Of a DNA stretch of 64,000 bases, positions 7,297 through 16,065 are shown piece by piece. Position 1 is the first letter of the stretch; each line of letters begins with the position of its first letter. The translations under genes were made by a program, and so were the position numbers. The notes below the pieces were generated by a model, which saw nothing but the letters and a program-made list of their open reading frames with translations, did no database searches and was not told the DNA's origin. Source of the stretch: Antrihabitans stalagmiti (lineage in GTDB: Bacteria; Actinomycetota; Actinomycetes; Mycobacteriales; Mycobacteriaceae); contig NZ_JAEMNV010000005.1 of the NCBI RefSeq assembly GCF_016482825.1, positions 182,921 to 246,920 of the forward strand. The letters are read 5' to 3'.

Positions 7297-9567
7297 CTAG
7301 TCTTCGAACCGCACCTCGTCGGGACTTTTATCCGTCCGCAAACCCCGCCACGACGGGTGTCGGAGCCTGCGACTGCCGGTCCACTCACCGAAGCGCACCT
7401 CGCCGACCAACTTCGGCGTCACCCACACCGCGTCCTTGCGATCCGCGGTCGGTAAGTCCTCGTCGAACGGGCTGGTTTTGCGTTCCAGAGGTCCGAGCTT
7501 GGCTGCCAGTTCCTGCAGCGTTCGATCGGTGAAGCCGGTTCCGATGCGGCCGACGTACCGCAGTCCGTCGTCGGACGGGATACCGGCCAGCAAGGCTCCG
7601 ATCTGCCCCGACCGACCGCCCTGTCCACGCCGCCAGCCGCCGATCACCACTTCCTGAGTCCGCCAGTTCTTCGACTTGATCCACGTCCCAGCGCGTTTGC
7701 CCGACAGGTAGACCGAGTCCTTGCGCTTGGCGACGACACCTTCCCAGCCCTGTTCCGCGCTGTGCGCCAACGCTTCTGCGCCCGTGCCCTCCAGCAGCGG
7801 AGGCACGACGATCGACGGCGACTTCGCGGCAAGCGCCTCCAGCACACGTCGCCGATCGACGTACTTCTTGCGCAGCAGCGACGTTCCGTCGAGATACAGC
7901 AGATCGAAGGCGAGGAACTCGGCATCGGCGCCGCCGAGTTGCAACAGACCGAAGTTCGGGATGCCCTTCTTGTCGAAGACGACAACTTCACCGTCGAGGA
8001 CGACGTCGTGGTCGATGAGATCCTCGGCCAAAGAGGCAAGCGCCGGATACCTTTCGGTGACAACGTTTCCCGCGCGAGAAAGCAGCTTGATCTCACCGCC
8101 GGTGATTTCGACGATCAGCCGGTACCCGTCCCATTTCGCCTCGAAGCTCCACTCGTCTGCGCTCAGATCAGCGACGTTGCCCGCCGTGGCGAGCATCGGA
8201 GCCATCCCACGTGGCATCTCCACCGTCGGTCTTCCGTACTTGGCCGCCGGGTCGGGGGTGTCCTTCATCCGATGCATCAGCCACTGATTGCCCTTGGTCT
8301 GAATCAACGCGAACCGGCCGTCGACGCGGTCGCCGTGCAGACGCACGATCACCTCGTTGTCACGCCACTTCTCGGTCTCGTAGGTGCCGGTGTCCCAGAT
8401 CGTCATCTCACCGCCGCCGTACTCGCCCTTGGGTATCGAGCCGTGAAAGGTCAAATACTCGAGCGGGTGGTCTTCGGTGTGTACGGCGAGACGATTCTCC
8501 GACGTCGTTGCCGGAACGCCTTTCGGCACAGCCCACGACACGAGGACACCGTTGCGTTCGAGGCGCACGTCGTAGTGCAGGCGTCGCGCGTGGTGTTCCT
8601 GAATGACGAAGGCGGTGTCGGTACCGACCTTCGGACGCTGCGCGGGAATAGGTTCCGGAGTCTTGGTCGGATCACGCATGCTTCGATACTTCTCGAGCGA
8701 ATCGGAGCCGGGATCGAGGTCGGTCAGTAGATCGCCGTCACGTTCGAAGCGGCGAAGGACCTCGTCGAAACGCAAGTGCGTCAACGTGTCCCCGTCTTCG
8801 ATCTCGTCCCACGTCCGCGGTGCGGCGACCATCGGGGTGTCCCTGCCCCGCATCGAATACGGCGCAATCGTGGTCTTCGCGGGATTGTTCTGACTCCAGT
8901 CGAGAAACACCTTCCCGCTGCGCGCGGTCTTGGCCATCGTCGCGGTGACGAGGTCTCCCATCAGTTTCTCGAGGTTGCTCGCGACTTGCTTGGCAACGGT
9001 CGACGCTCCCCCAGGACTCAGCTTTCGGTCGAGCGGCACATATACGTGAATCCCCTTGCTGCCGCTCGTGACAGGGAAGGCGCTCAGCCCGATCTGCGAA
9101 ACCATGTCCCGTACGGCGACGGCAACACGCGCACATTCGGGGAGCCCGACGCCGTCGCCCGGATCGAGATCGAACACCAATCGCGTCGCGGGTCCCATCT
9201 CGTCGCCGTCGAAACGCCATTGCGGCACATGGATTTCCAGCGACGCCTGCTGACCGAGCCACGCCAATCCGACGATGGAATCGATGATCGGATACTCGAT
9301 TATCCGATCTTTGTGCCGAATACCTTTACGTTCCAACCACTTCGGCGCGTGCTTGGCCAGATTCTTCTCGAAGAAGGCCGGGTGATCGACACCGTTGGGC
9401 CACCGTTTACGAGTGACCGGCCTGCCCTCCATGTGCGGAAGCATTGCTGCGCCGATTGCGACGTAGTAGTCGATCACCTCGCCCTTGGTTGTGCCCGTTG
9501 CCGGATACAACACTTTGTCCAGGTTGGACACCTCGAGCGATTGACCGTCGATGGTCCGAGTTGGCAT
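7297..9567 (-). CDS. ligD: Multifunctional ATP-dependent DNA ligase LigD (polymerase-phosphoesterase-ligase)
   Basis: A 756-residue protein with three enzymes in the mycobacterial order. Residues about 1-290 are the archaeo-eukaryotic primase-type polymerase with VFDLDPG (Asp133, Asp135) and LDWSQN (Asp223) as metal ligands. Residues about 310-440 are the 3'-phosphoesterase with HHARRLHYDVRLE and the HPLEY motif. Residues about 455-756 are the ligase with the adenylated Lys478 in FEAKWDGYR. It repairs double-strand breaks by non-homologous end joining with Ku; no ku gene is in this window. The length is almost that of Mtb LigD (about 759). ATG 9567 follows AAGG at eight bases. It is divergent from the solute-binding lipoprotein gene across 45 bp. 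Confidence 0.96.
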   Translation of the reverse strand: MPTRTIDGQSLEVSNLDKVLYPATGTTKGEVIDYYVAIGAAMLPHMEGRPVTRKRWPNGVDHPAFFEKNLAKHAPKWLERKGIRHKDRIIEYPIIDSIVGLAWLGQQASLEIHVPQWRFDGDEMGPATRLVFDLDPGDGVGLPECARVAVAVRDMVSQIGLSAFPVTSGSKGIHVYVPLDRKLSPGGASTVAKQVASNLEKLMGDLVTATMAKTARSGKVFLDWSQNNPAKTTIAPYSMRGRDTPMVAAPRTWDEIEDGDTLTHLRFDEVLRRFERDGDLLTDLDPGSDSLEKYRSMRDPTKTPEPIPAQRPKVGTDTAFVIQEHHARRLHYDVRLERNGVLVSWAVPKGVPATTSENRLAVHTEDHPLEYLTFHGSIPKGEYGGGEMTIWDTGTYETEKWRDNEVIVRLHGDRVDGRFALIQTKGNQWLMHRMKDTPDPAAKYGRPTVEMPRGMAPMLATAGNVADLSADEWSFEAKWDGYRLIVEITGGEIKLLSRAGNVVTERYPALASLAEDLIDHDVVLDGEVVVFDKKGIPNFGLLQLGGADAEFLAFDLLYLDGTSLLRKKYVDRRRVLEALAAKSPSIVVPPLLEGTGAEALAHSAEQGWEGVVAKRKDSVYLSGKRAGTWIKSKNWRTQEVVIGGWRRGQGGRSGQIGALLAGIPSDDGLRYVGRIGTGFTDRTLQELAAKLGPLERKTSPFDEDLPTADRKDAVWVTPKLVGEVRFGEWTGSRRLRHPSWRGLRTDKSPDEVRFED

Positions 9568-9612
9568 AGCTCAAACCTTGCCGCACCCGGTGCCCACGGG
9601 CAAGATTGCTCC

Positions 9613-10527
9613 GTGCACATCCACACGGCCGGTGTTGTCCGGCTTTCAGCGATCGCGGCCGCCGCCGTGCTCCTACTCGCCGCCTGCTCCGGCAGCGAGT
9701 CCGAATCGGCACAACCGACAACCAGTTCTGCTGGTCAAGCCTTCACCAAGCTGCCCTCGACGGGTGCGGCCGACACCTGCGGTCCGGACAGCGGCACGAC
9801 GATGGCAGACGGTGTGTTGACGATCGCGACCGACAACCCTGCCTATCCACCGTGGTTCGTCGACAACAACCCGGCGAACGGGAACGGTTTCGAGGGCGCG
9901 GTCGCCAAAACGGTCGCCGAGAAACTGGGGTACACCGGTAACCGGGTCAAGTACGTGTCCGTGCCGTTCGACCAAGCGCTGCAACCCGGACCGAAGCCTT
10001 TCGACTTCGACATCAACCAGTTCACGATCCTCGACGAACGTCGCAACTCGGTCGATTTCTCCTCGCCGTACTACGCGGTCGCGCAGTCTGTCGTTGCACT
10101 GAACGACAATCCGGCCGCGCAAGCCGATTCCCTCGCCGATCTGAGCGGATTTCGGCTGGGTGCACAACGCGGTTCGACGAGCCTCGATGCCATAGTCGAG
10201 ACACTCCACCCGAACATTCCAGCCGTTGCCTTCAACACGAACGACGATGCGAAAGCCGCGTTGGAAGCAGGCGACATCGACGCTCTCGTCGTCGACATTC
10301 CGACGGGCTTCCAGATCGCCGGTGCCCAGATCCCCGGTGCCGTCCTCGTCGGCCAGTTCCCGAGGCCCAACGAGGTAACGGAGTTCTTCGGCCTCGTCCT
10401 GGCGAAAGGTTCGCCGCTGACGCCCTGCGTCACCGCAGCGGTCGATGCCCTGTATGCCGACGGCGTCCTCGAAAGGCTCGCGGATCAGTGGCTCGCGGAC
10501 ATGGCGGGGGCCACGATTCTGGAATAG
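9613..10527 (+). CDS. ABC transporter substrate-binding lipoprotein (amino-acid type)
   Basis: A 304-residue family-3-type periplasmic binding protein. The first 21 residues are a signal peptide ending in LAAC, so it is probably lipid-anchored. LTIATDNPAYPPW begins the mature binding fold, followed by GFEGAVAKTVAEKLG, FDFDINQFTILDERR and DFSSPYYAVAQSVV, all typical of polar amino-acid binding proteins. GTG 9613 fits the signal peptide. TTGCCG and AAGATT 18 bases apart, five bases before the GTG, form a weak candidate leaderless promoter. No permease or ATPase gene is adjacent, so it is an orphan receptor here. It converges on the VWA gene with a three-base gap. The ligand is not identifiable. 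Confidence 0.9.
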   Translation: MHIHTAGVVRLSAIAAAAVLLLAACSGSESESAQPTTSSAGQAFTKLPSTGAADTCGPDSGTTMADGVLTIATDNPAYPPWFVDNNPANGNGFEGAVAKTVAEKLGYTGNRVKYVSVPFDQALQPGPKPFDFDINQFTILDERRNSVDFSSPYYAVAQSVVALNDNPAAQADSLADLSGFRLGAQRGSTSLDAIVETLHPNIPAVAFNTNDDAKAALEAGDIDALVVDIPTGFQIAGAQIPGAVLVGQFPRPNEVTEFFGLVLAKGSPLTPCVTAAVDALYADGVLERLADQWLADMAGATILE

Positions 10528-10530
10528 CGG

Positions 10531-12177
10531 CTACCGTCCCGTTCGAGCTTTCAACACATCGACGACGACGTTCGGAATCTCGGCCGGGTTGCGGGTCGTG
10601 CGGCTCAAACCACCTGTCGCCGCGGCGATCTGCTCCAGCACGGGGGCGTCGGCATCGGCCGTGATTCCGATCGTCACGATGATCACCGGGCGGGCCGGAT
10701 CCCGTTCCTTCTGCAGCGTGTCGAGCAACTGCGGGAGTGTGATGCTGCCCTGATCGTCGTTGGCACCGTCTGTCGCGATCACGACGCTGTTGATGTACTT
10801 CGGGTCGTAATTTTCTTTCGCTTTCCGGTAGGCCGCGAGCGTGGTGTCGTACAGTCCGGTGCCGCCGCCGACGATGCTGACGAGACCTCTGGTCTGATCG
10901 AGCAGGATCTGCCGTTGGGTCTTTCCGTCGATCTGCTCTCCGAGAGGGCGTTCCGGCACCAGATCGCGCCAATCCTGGTTGGGTCCGCCCTTGTTGGTCG
11001 AGAATGCCCACAGTCCGATCTGCGCGTTGTCACGGAACTGTGCCAGTCCGGCTTCCATCGCCTGGATCATCAGGTTCATGCGCGTCCCCGTACCGGCCGA
11101 CTCGTTCATCGAACCCGAAACATCCAGTACTGCAAGAAATTTGGATGGCAAAGCCAGAACGGCATACTGGCGCAACAGATTCGTCGCCGCATCCTGATCA
11201 GTGGGCGTCAACGGCGCGACGGCACCGGGGTCCAGACCGCGCCCGCCGTCGAGAGGCGCCAAGTCGACTCCACGAAAACCGTTCTTGGACAACACTGCCC
11301 GACCGTCCCCGCCCGCCAAGAGGTCGGCGAGCGCGACACCGGCCTTCTTGGCAGCCTCGTGCTCATCGCCTGCGGGTTCGGTCACCGCGATCGGATAGTT
11401 GAGCACAAAACTGCCGGTCAACGGGACGGTAGCCGCCAGCTTCGCGTCTTGATGTGCAGCGTTGTAGGCGACGAGCTGCTGCTCGGTCGCGATGGCAGTT
11501 CCGCCGTCGCGTACGACCTCGGAAAGTCTCTCGTCGACATCCTTCTGCTCGGTACTCGTCGCTTGCGCCTGCGCAATCGGCACAAGTGCCGACGTCAACA
11601 CGTTCTGGTCCGCTTTACCCTGCTCGACTTCGGTCAACGCGGCCATCACCGGGGCACTGGCGACACTGTCGGTCAGGGGATCGCCGATCCGCAACCCAGG
11701 CCGCAACACGTCGACCCAGGTCGCGAAAAACGGCGCTTCACCGGCCTTGGTCGCCACGATCGTCGGGGACATTGCGATCGACGGACGTGCGACGTCCAGC
11801 AACGAGCCGGTCGCTTTGCTTGCTTTGAGAATCCAGCCGGAAGAGTCGGGTATCCACAACGCCGGGGCGGCACCCGGCGTCGCCAACGACGCGGCCACCT
11901 GAGCCGACGACTTCGATTCGACGGTGAGTGCGGTGCAGCCGAGGTCTTCGTCTGTCGCGTCGTCCGCCACTTCGGTGATGACGGGCGCAATCGTCGGATC
12001 GGCCGCGACGGTGAACTGTTGCACTTGCGAGCAGCCGCCGTCGAAAACCCTTGTGCAGGCGAAAACTCCGAGTGCGACGACGACGATCGCCACCAACGCG
12101 AGCGCCGCCCATCTGCCGTACTTCGGCTTGCTGTGCTGCCGACGTACCGCGGTAGGCACACTATGGCGACCCGGCAT
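10531..12177 (-). CDS. Membrane-anchored substrate-binding-like plus von Willebrand factor A protein
   Basis: A 548-residue protein. A basic N-terminus is followed by one membrane segment (about 21-42, ALVAIVVVALGVFACT). The central 300 residues resemble an extracellular solute-binding fold (FTVAADPTIAPVI, WIPDSSGW, LNYPIAV). Residues about 345-540 are a VWA domain with an intact metal-ion MIDAS motif, DVSGSMNES, and the later ATDGAND. VWA domains bind protein or cell-surface partners through Mg2+. Homologues of this architecture are common in mycobacteria and relatives, but I know no assigned function. AAGAGG upstream selects ATG 12177 over 12192 and 12213. Pairing a receptor-like fold with an adhesion-type domain suggests extracytoplasmic sensing or assembly (inference). 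Confidence 0.85.
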   Translation of the reverse strand: MPGRHSVPTAVRRQHSKPKYGRWAALALVAIVVVALGVFACTRVFDGGCSQVQQFTVAADPTIAPVITEVADDATDEDLGCTALTVESKSSAQVAASLATPGAAPALWIPDSSGWILKASKATGSLLDVARPSIAMSPTIVATKAGEAPFFATWVDVLRPGLRIGDPLTDSVASAPVMAALTEVEQGKADQNVLTSALVPIAQAQATSTEQKDVDERLSEVVRDGGTAIATEQQLVAYNAAHQDAKLAATVPLTGSFVLNYPIAVTEPAGDEHEAAKKAGVALADLLAGGDGRAVLSKNGFRGVDLAPLDGGRGLDPGAVAPLTPTDQDAATNLLRQYAVLALPSKFLAVLDVSGSMNESAGTGTRMNLMIQAMEAGLAQFRDNAQIGLWAFSTNKGGPNQDWRDLVPERPLGEQIDGKTQRQILLDQTRGLVSIVGGGTGLYDTTLAAYRKAKENYDPKYINSVVIATDGANDDQGSITLPQLLDTLQKERDPARPVIIVTIGITADADAPVLEQIAAATGGLSRTTRNPAEIPNVVVDVLKARTGR

Positions 12178-12288
12178 AGCTGACCTCTTCATCGTGATCG
12201 CGCGCCGAAACAAACCGCACGCTGGGTTCGAGCTCGAGGAATACTACCGTGACCTCGACGGCGTGAACTGCCGGTTCAGAACCTGCGA

Positions 12289-12666
12289 TCACGACTCGAG
12301 ACGAGCGACCAAACTCTTCGGTGCGACGGCCCTGTAGGCGTCCTCGATGATGTCGGCGATGTCGTCCCAGTCCTGCTCGACGTCGAGATACACACCGACC
12401 CAACCACGACCACCGACGTAGGGCGGCACGAAGAAGCGATTCGGATCGCGTTCGACCCAATCCTGTTGCGCGCCGACAGGTGCTGCTGCCCAGAAGCCGA
12501 CACGGTCGTCGTGATGGTGGTCCGACAGCGAGACGAACTGCGGCGAACGGCGGACGAACCAGGCTGGTTCGCCGTGACTCACCCGTTCGGTCGCCTCGGG
12601 CAACGCCAGACACAACGCCCGCAACCGTTCCAGCGGCACACTTGCGGCAGCACTAGGACGGTCCAT
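12289..12666 (-). CDS. MmcQ/YjbR family protein
   Basis: A 125-residue protein of the MmcQ/YjbR (DUF419) fold, with LPEATERVSHGEPAWFVR near the N-terminus, GFWAAAP in the middle and a final helix WDDIADIIEDAYRAVAPK. The fold resembles a cyclic double-stranded-DNA-binding (CyaY-like) domain; the cellular role is unknown. GGAGG six bases upstream favours ATG 12666; ATG 12672 is in frame and overlaps the stop of the preceding lipase gene (ATGA), so the two genes are translationally linked whichever start is used. Confidence 0.85.
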   Translation of the reverse strand: MDRPSAAASVPLERLRALCLALPEATERVSHGEPAWFVRRSPQFVSLSDHHHDDRVGFWAAAPVGAQQDWVERDPNRFFVPPYVGGRGWVGVYLDVEQDWDDIADIIEDAYRAVAPKSLVARLES

Positions 12667-12668
12667 CG

Positions 12669-13904
12669 TCATCCTCCGCAGGTGTTCGGAGCCGGCATCC
12701 CGTCGAATCTGTCGGCGATCCACTCGACCGCCGGCGGCACCGCCCTCGAATCGGCGTGCGCTTGGTCGGGTTGTGCGTCCAGCGCTACGACGTCGCCGAG
12801 CTCGCACGCACGGACAACCGCCTCGCGCGTCCACTGCGGCAGGATGACTGTGTCCTTCTCGCCGATGACGACAAGCATCGGACCCGCTGCGCGCACTTTC
12901 GGCAATGCCAGCTCGGTGAGCCAGCCACGCATCCGATCGACGTCGGCCGGCGTGCTCGGACGGGAATCCTCGGGCGAAAGTTTCTGCGCAACGCTGAGTT
13001 TGCGAACCACTGCCGGTCCAGTACAGGCCAGCAGAGTGTCCTTGTTCGCCGCGAGTTCGCCGTGCAGATAGGCGTCGGCATTCAACTCGGGATGCAGCAC
13101 CGTCAGTCCGGCGATCAACGTCGGCAAGAACATCTGCTGCGGAACGGTGACTTCCACGTTCCCATCAGCGTTGACGAAACCGGAGATGTCGGCCGCGGGT
13201 GACAGATTTGCCGAACCTACGAACTCCAGGCCGTCGCCGTAGTCGTTCGCGCGTTCCGCTGCGGCCCACGACGCCTGACCACCCTGCGAAACCCCGAGTG
13301 CAGCCCACCGCGTCGACGCATCCGGCACGAGGATTCGGGCGGCGCGGACAGCGTCGATGAGGTCGTACGCCGCGGAATTCGGTTCGAGATACGGATGTGG
13401 ACCGTCTGTTCCGAGACCCTGCAGGTCGCTGACGGTGACGACGTAACCGCGCTCCAAAAGCGGCTTGACCAGCCGGATACTGCCGAGCAGATCGTCATGG
13501 CGTGAGGGCGCGCACTCGTCGCCGACGCCTGTCGTCCCGTGTCCGACCGTCACAACAGGCCAACCACCAGGCGGCGGGGTGCCTTCCGGCACGAAGACGG
13601 TCCCCGATACTTCGGTACCGCCACCATCGACGCCTGAGGTGGAGCGGTAGCGGATCGTCGTGACGCTCGCAGCGCCCAGCGTCGGTGCGCCCGGCTGCTG
13701 CGCGGTCAGGGCACCGCGTTCGGCGCCGACCGGCGGCGGTGTCTGCGGTGTTGTCGACGGTGCCGTGGGCGCGGCGGTCGCACCCGACGCAGACCGGTCT
13801 GGGTCCGGCTGATCGGAGGTTGCGCACGCGCCGACAAAAAGTGTCGCGGCGAGCAACGTCGCAGCGGCTACTCGCCGGGCCGGAGTGAACTCAGCTCGGT
13901 TCAA
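12669..13904 (-). CDS. Secreted lipase/esterase-like lipoprotein (alpha/beta hydrolase, LIP family)
   Basis: A 411-residue alpha/beta hydrolase. A signal peptide with lipobox LFVGAC is followed by a Pro/Thr/Ala-rich linker (about 35-60). The hydrolase part has GHGTTG (oxyanion region), the nucleophile elbow GVSQGG, VIGEKDT holding a likely catalytic Asp, and QAHADS with the likely His. The family (fungal-type secretory lipases, common in actinobacteria) cleaves acyl esters outside the cytoplasm. The best start is TTG 13904, just inside the end of the DCC-family gene, with GGAAG about eight bases upstream; the longer frame to 14081 would run through that gene. Coupling with the upstream gene is likely. 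The substrate is unknown. Confidence 0.82.
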   Translation of the reverse strand: MNRAEFTPARRVAAATLLAATLFVGACATSDQPDPDRSASGATAAPTAPSTTPQTPPPVGAERGALTAQQPGAPTLGAASVTTIRYRSTSGVDGGGTEVSGTVFVPEGTPPPGGWPVVTVGHGTTGVGDECAPSRHDDLLGSIRLVKPLLERGYVVTVSDLQGLGTDGPHPYLEPNSAAYDLIDAVRAARILVPDASTRWAALGVSQGGQASWAAAERANDYGDGLEFVGSANLSPAADISGFVNADGNVEVTVPQQMFLPTLIAGLTVLHPELNADAYLHGELAANKDTLLACTGPAVVRKLSVAQKLSPEDSRPSTPADVDRMRGWLTELALPKVRAAGPMLVVIGEKDTVILPQWTREAVVRACELGDVVALDAQPDQAHADSRAVPPAVEWIADRFDGMPAPNTCGG

Positions 13905-14286
13905 CTGCGCAGCTTCCGCCCTTGCCAGGCAGGCGGTATCGGTTGGCAGCGACCCACCTGTAAGCGGTGTCCTGCAGCCAGCGGATTCCGGGAATTTTGT
14001 ACACATACAACGGAATTCGGGTTCCAAGCACGCCGGACAACGCTGCGTTGATCGCGCCCGCTCCGCTGTAGAGTTCGCCACGTGCGTCGTGCGCCCACGC
14101 GCGGTCGTAGGCCTGCTCCTCGGTCACGCCGAAATGTTCGGGAGCGCCGGGATCCTGCAGTGCGAGGGTCCGTACTCGGTCGCGTCGATCGATGCGGTGC
14201 AGCACACCGAGGCACTTCATGCAGAAGCCGCAATCCCGGTCGTAGAGAAACTCCGCGGCGTAGGTTCGCGCGGCTACTTCCGGCAT
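13891..14286 (-). CDS. DCC-family thiol-disulfide oxidoreductase (DUF393)
   Basis: A 131-residue protein with the defining DUF393 motif DRDCGFCMKC near the N-terminus (residues 17-26), which contains a CxxC pair and a third Cys. The family is annotated as thiol-disulfide oxidoreductase-like because of this motif, although activity has rarely been tested. The C-terminal half (LGTRIPLYVYKIPGIRWLQDTAYRWVAANR) is moderately hydrophobic and typical of the family. AAGGAG lies seven bases before the ATG at 14286. It overlaps the start of the lipase-like gene by about 14 bases, so they form an operon, with MmcQ as third member. Confidence 0.88.
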   Translation of the reverse strand: MPEVAARTYAAEFLYDRDCGFCMKCLGVLHRIDRRDRVRTLALQDPGAPEHFGVTEEQAYDRAWAHDARGELYSGAGAINAALSGVLGTRIPLYVYKIPGIRWLQDTAYRWVAANRYRLPGKGGSCAVEPS

Positions 14287-14312
14287 TGCGGCTCCTTTGC
14301 GGTTGTGCCTGA

Positions 14313-14504
14313 TCAGGCCTGCGGCGGAACTACCTTCTTGGCAGCCGCTTTGCCCTTCTCGATCTTGTCCGAGTACTTGCCCTTGGTCTTCTTGTCGATC
14401 AAGCCGCCGGCTTTGTCGACAGCGCCCGTGATCTTGTCCGAATTCTTGGCAGCGGCGTCCTTGCCCTTGTCGACGACGCCCTTGAGTTTGTCCGCGAATC
14501 CCAT
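14313..14504 (-). CDS. MT0933/Rv0909-type antitoxin-like small protein, copy 2
   Basis: A 63-residue, Lys/Asp-rich helical protein (MGFADKLKGVVDKGKDAAAKN, with ITGAVDKAGGLIDKK). It matches the short MT0933-like antitoxin family named after Mtb Rv0909, partner of toxin Rv0910. AAGGGG upstream selects ATG 14504. A second member lies 100 bp upstream on the same strand. No Rv0910-like (SRPBCC-fold) toxin gene is adjacent. Proteins of this kind are also common as general small helical proteins in actinobacteria, so antitoxin function is not implied by sequence alone. Confidence 0.82.
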   Translation of the reverse strand: MGFADKLKGVVDKGKDAAAKNSDKITGAVDKAGGLIDKKTKGKYSDKIEKGKAAAKKVVPPQA

Positions 14505-14605
14505 GATGCCCCTTTGATCCGGTAGTGAATTGCTTCGGTAAACAGACAACGCATCAGCGCTGCACAGAGTTCCCTACAGCCTGGTCACAACGCCTGTCGG
14601 CCAGG

Positions 14606-14785
14606 TCACAGTGCCTTTTTGGCTGCGTCCTGCGCCTTGTCGACCTTGTCCGCGTACTTGCCGCCGGTCTTGGAGTCGATTGCGTCGCCTGCCTTGTCGA
14701 TTGCACCGTCGACCTTGTCGGGGTTCTTGGCAGCGAAGTCCTTTGCCTTGTCGGCGAGACCCTTGATCGAATCGAATGCGCCCAT
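14606..14785 (-). CDS. MT0933/Rv0909-type antitoxin-like small protein, copy 1
   Basis: A 59-residue protein closely similar to the next one downstream: MGAFDSIKGLADKAKDFAAKNPDKVDGA against MGFADKLKGVVDKGKDAAAKNSDKITGA, clearly a tandem duplication. Heptad-like spacing of small and charged residues suggests amphipathic helices. AGGGAGAG upstream of ATG 14785 is a good ribosome site. The neighbourhood (metallo-beta-lactamase-fold gene and echA6 upstream) matches the Mtb Rv0905-Rv0909 region, which supports relation to Rv0909; the toxin Rv0910 equivalent is missing from this window. Confidence 0.82.
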   Translation of the reverse strand: MGAFDSIKGLADKAKDFAAKNPDKVDGAIDKAGDAIDSKTGGKYADKVDKAQDAAKKAL

Positions 14786-14908
14786 TTTGCTCTCCCTTTT
14801 CGCATCGGTTGCGGACGCCGTGTGCTGGCGTCTCGCAGCAAAGCCTAGTAAACCGAGTTGAATCGAGGGCGATAAAAAATCAGTGTGAGGCGGCTCACCC
14901 GACACAGG

Positions 14909-16024
14909 TCAATCGAGGCCTTCCCACCATTGCTGCTGCGAGCTGGGCCGCAGTACGTCCACCCGCTGGCCGGGCATCGGTACAGCCGCGGCCGTATCGG
15001 TCTCCGCGACGGCGGCGAGCAACCGTGTGACCGGTTCCGACCACGCATGGAATGCCAGATTGAACGTCGCCCAGTGGATCGGGATGAGGACGCCGTGCTT
15101 CGCGTCGCCCTGATTCAGGTCGGCGTGCGCCTGCACCGCTTCCTCGGGGTTCATGTGGATGTCGCGCCACATGTCGTTGTAGGCGCCGATCGGAAGGATC
15201 GTCAGGTCGAACGGTCCGTGTGATTCGCCGATCTCGGCGTAGCACTTGCCGTACCCGCTGTCGCCGCCGAAAAACGCTCTCCGCGTTGGGCCTTGGATCG
15301 TCCACGATGCCCACAGCGTCGTGTTGCGTACAAGTCCGCGGCCCGAGAAGTGGCGGGCTTCGGTGCAGGTGATCGTCAGATCACCGACCGAAGTGCTTTG
15401 GTTCCAGTCGAGCTCGACGATCCGCTCCTCCGGAACCTGCCACTGTCGCAGGTGCGCACCGATTCCCAGCGGGACGATGAAGGGCGCGTTCTGGTGACGG
15501 AGCAAGCCCTTGACCGTCGGTAGGTCCAGGTGGTCGTAGTGGTCGTGCGAGATGACGATGGCGTCGACGCGCGGAATCGATTCGAGCGCAACCGGAACCG
15601 GGTGCAGGCGTGCGGGACCGACCTTGGACGACGGCGAAACCCGCTGTCCCCACACAGGATCCGCAAGAATCCGATACCCGTCGATTTCGACGAGCGCCGA
15701 TGCGTGGCCATACCAGGTCAAGGCGAGTTCGGCGGCTTCTGCCGGAGCAAGCGGCGTCGCGAGCGGTACCGGCTTGCTCGGCTTGCCGACCTTTCCGCGC
15801 GCCAGCATCCCCTTGACGAGTGGCGTCGGATCGCTGGTCGACAACGCCACACTCGGCTCGGTGTTGTGGAACGTCCCGTTCCGGAAGTTCGCAGCGCCCG
15901 TCGCGTACGGACGGATCGCAGACACCGACGCACCCATCGCGGTCGGGATCTCCGCAGCCGTGCGCGCAATACAACCGAGACCGACAAGCCCTAGGACCGA
16001 GGTGGTCACACCCTTCACGTTCAC
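14909..16024 (-). CDS. Metallo-beta-lactamase-fold hydrolase (Rv0906 / NAPE-PLD-like)
   Basis: A 371-residue protein with a hydrophobic N-terminal segment (residues about 7-28) that may export or anchor it. The zinc site reads SHDHYDHLD (HxHxDH), with later EARHFSGRG, FFGGDSGYG and IPIHWATF supplying further ligands. The layout fits the N-acyl-phosphatidylethanolamine phospholipase D-like branch. The Mtb equivalent beside echA6 is Rv0906, reported as an outer-membrane or lactamase-like protein; the physiological substrate is not established. GTG 16024 has AAGG about eight bases upstream. It lies 41 bases downstream of echA6 on the same strand and is probably co-transcribed with it, unlike in Mtb where several genes follow. 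Confidence 0.87.
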   Translation of the reverse strand: MNVKGVTTSVLGLVGLGCIARTAAEIPTAMGASVSAIRPYATGAANFRNGTFHNTEPSVALSTSDPTPLVKGMLARGKVGKPSKPVPLATPLAPAEAAELALTWYGHASALVEIDGYRILADPVWGQRVSPSSKVGPARLHPVPVALESIPRVDAIVISHDHYDHLDLPTVKGLLRHQNAPFIVPLGIGAHLRQWQVPEERIVELDWNQSTSVGDLTITCTEARHFSGRGLVRNTTLWASWTIQGPTRRAFFGGDSGYGKCYAEIGESHGPFDLTILPIGAYNDMWRDIHMNPEEAVQAHADLNQGDAKHGVLIPIHWATFNLAFHAWSEPVTRLLAAVAETDTAAAVPMPGQRVDVLRPSSQQQWWEGLD

Positions 16025-16065
16025 GCCACCACCTTACGCATCGGCCGCCGTCTCGAGCGGCGCAA

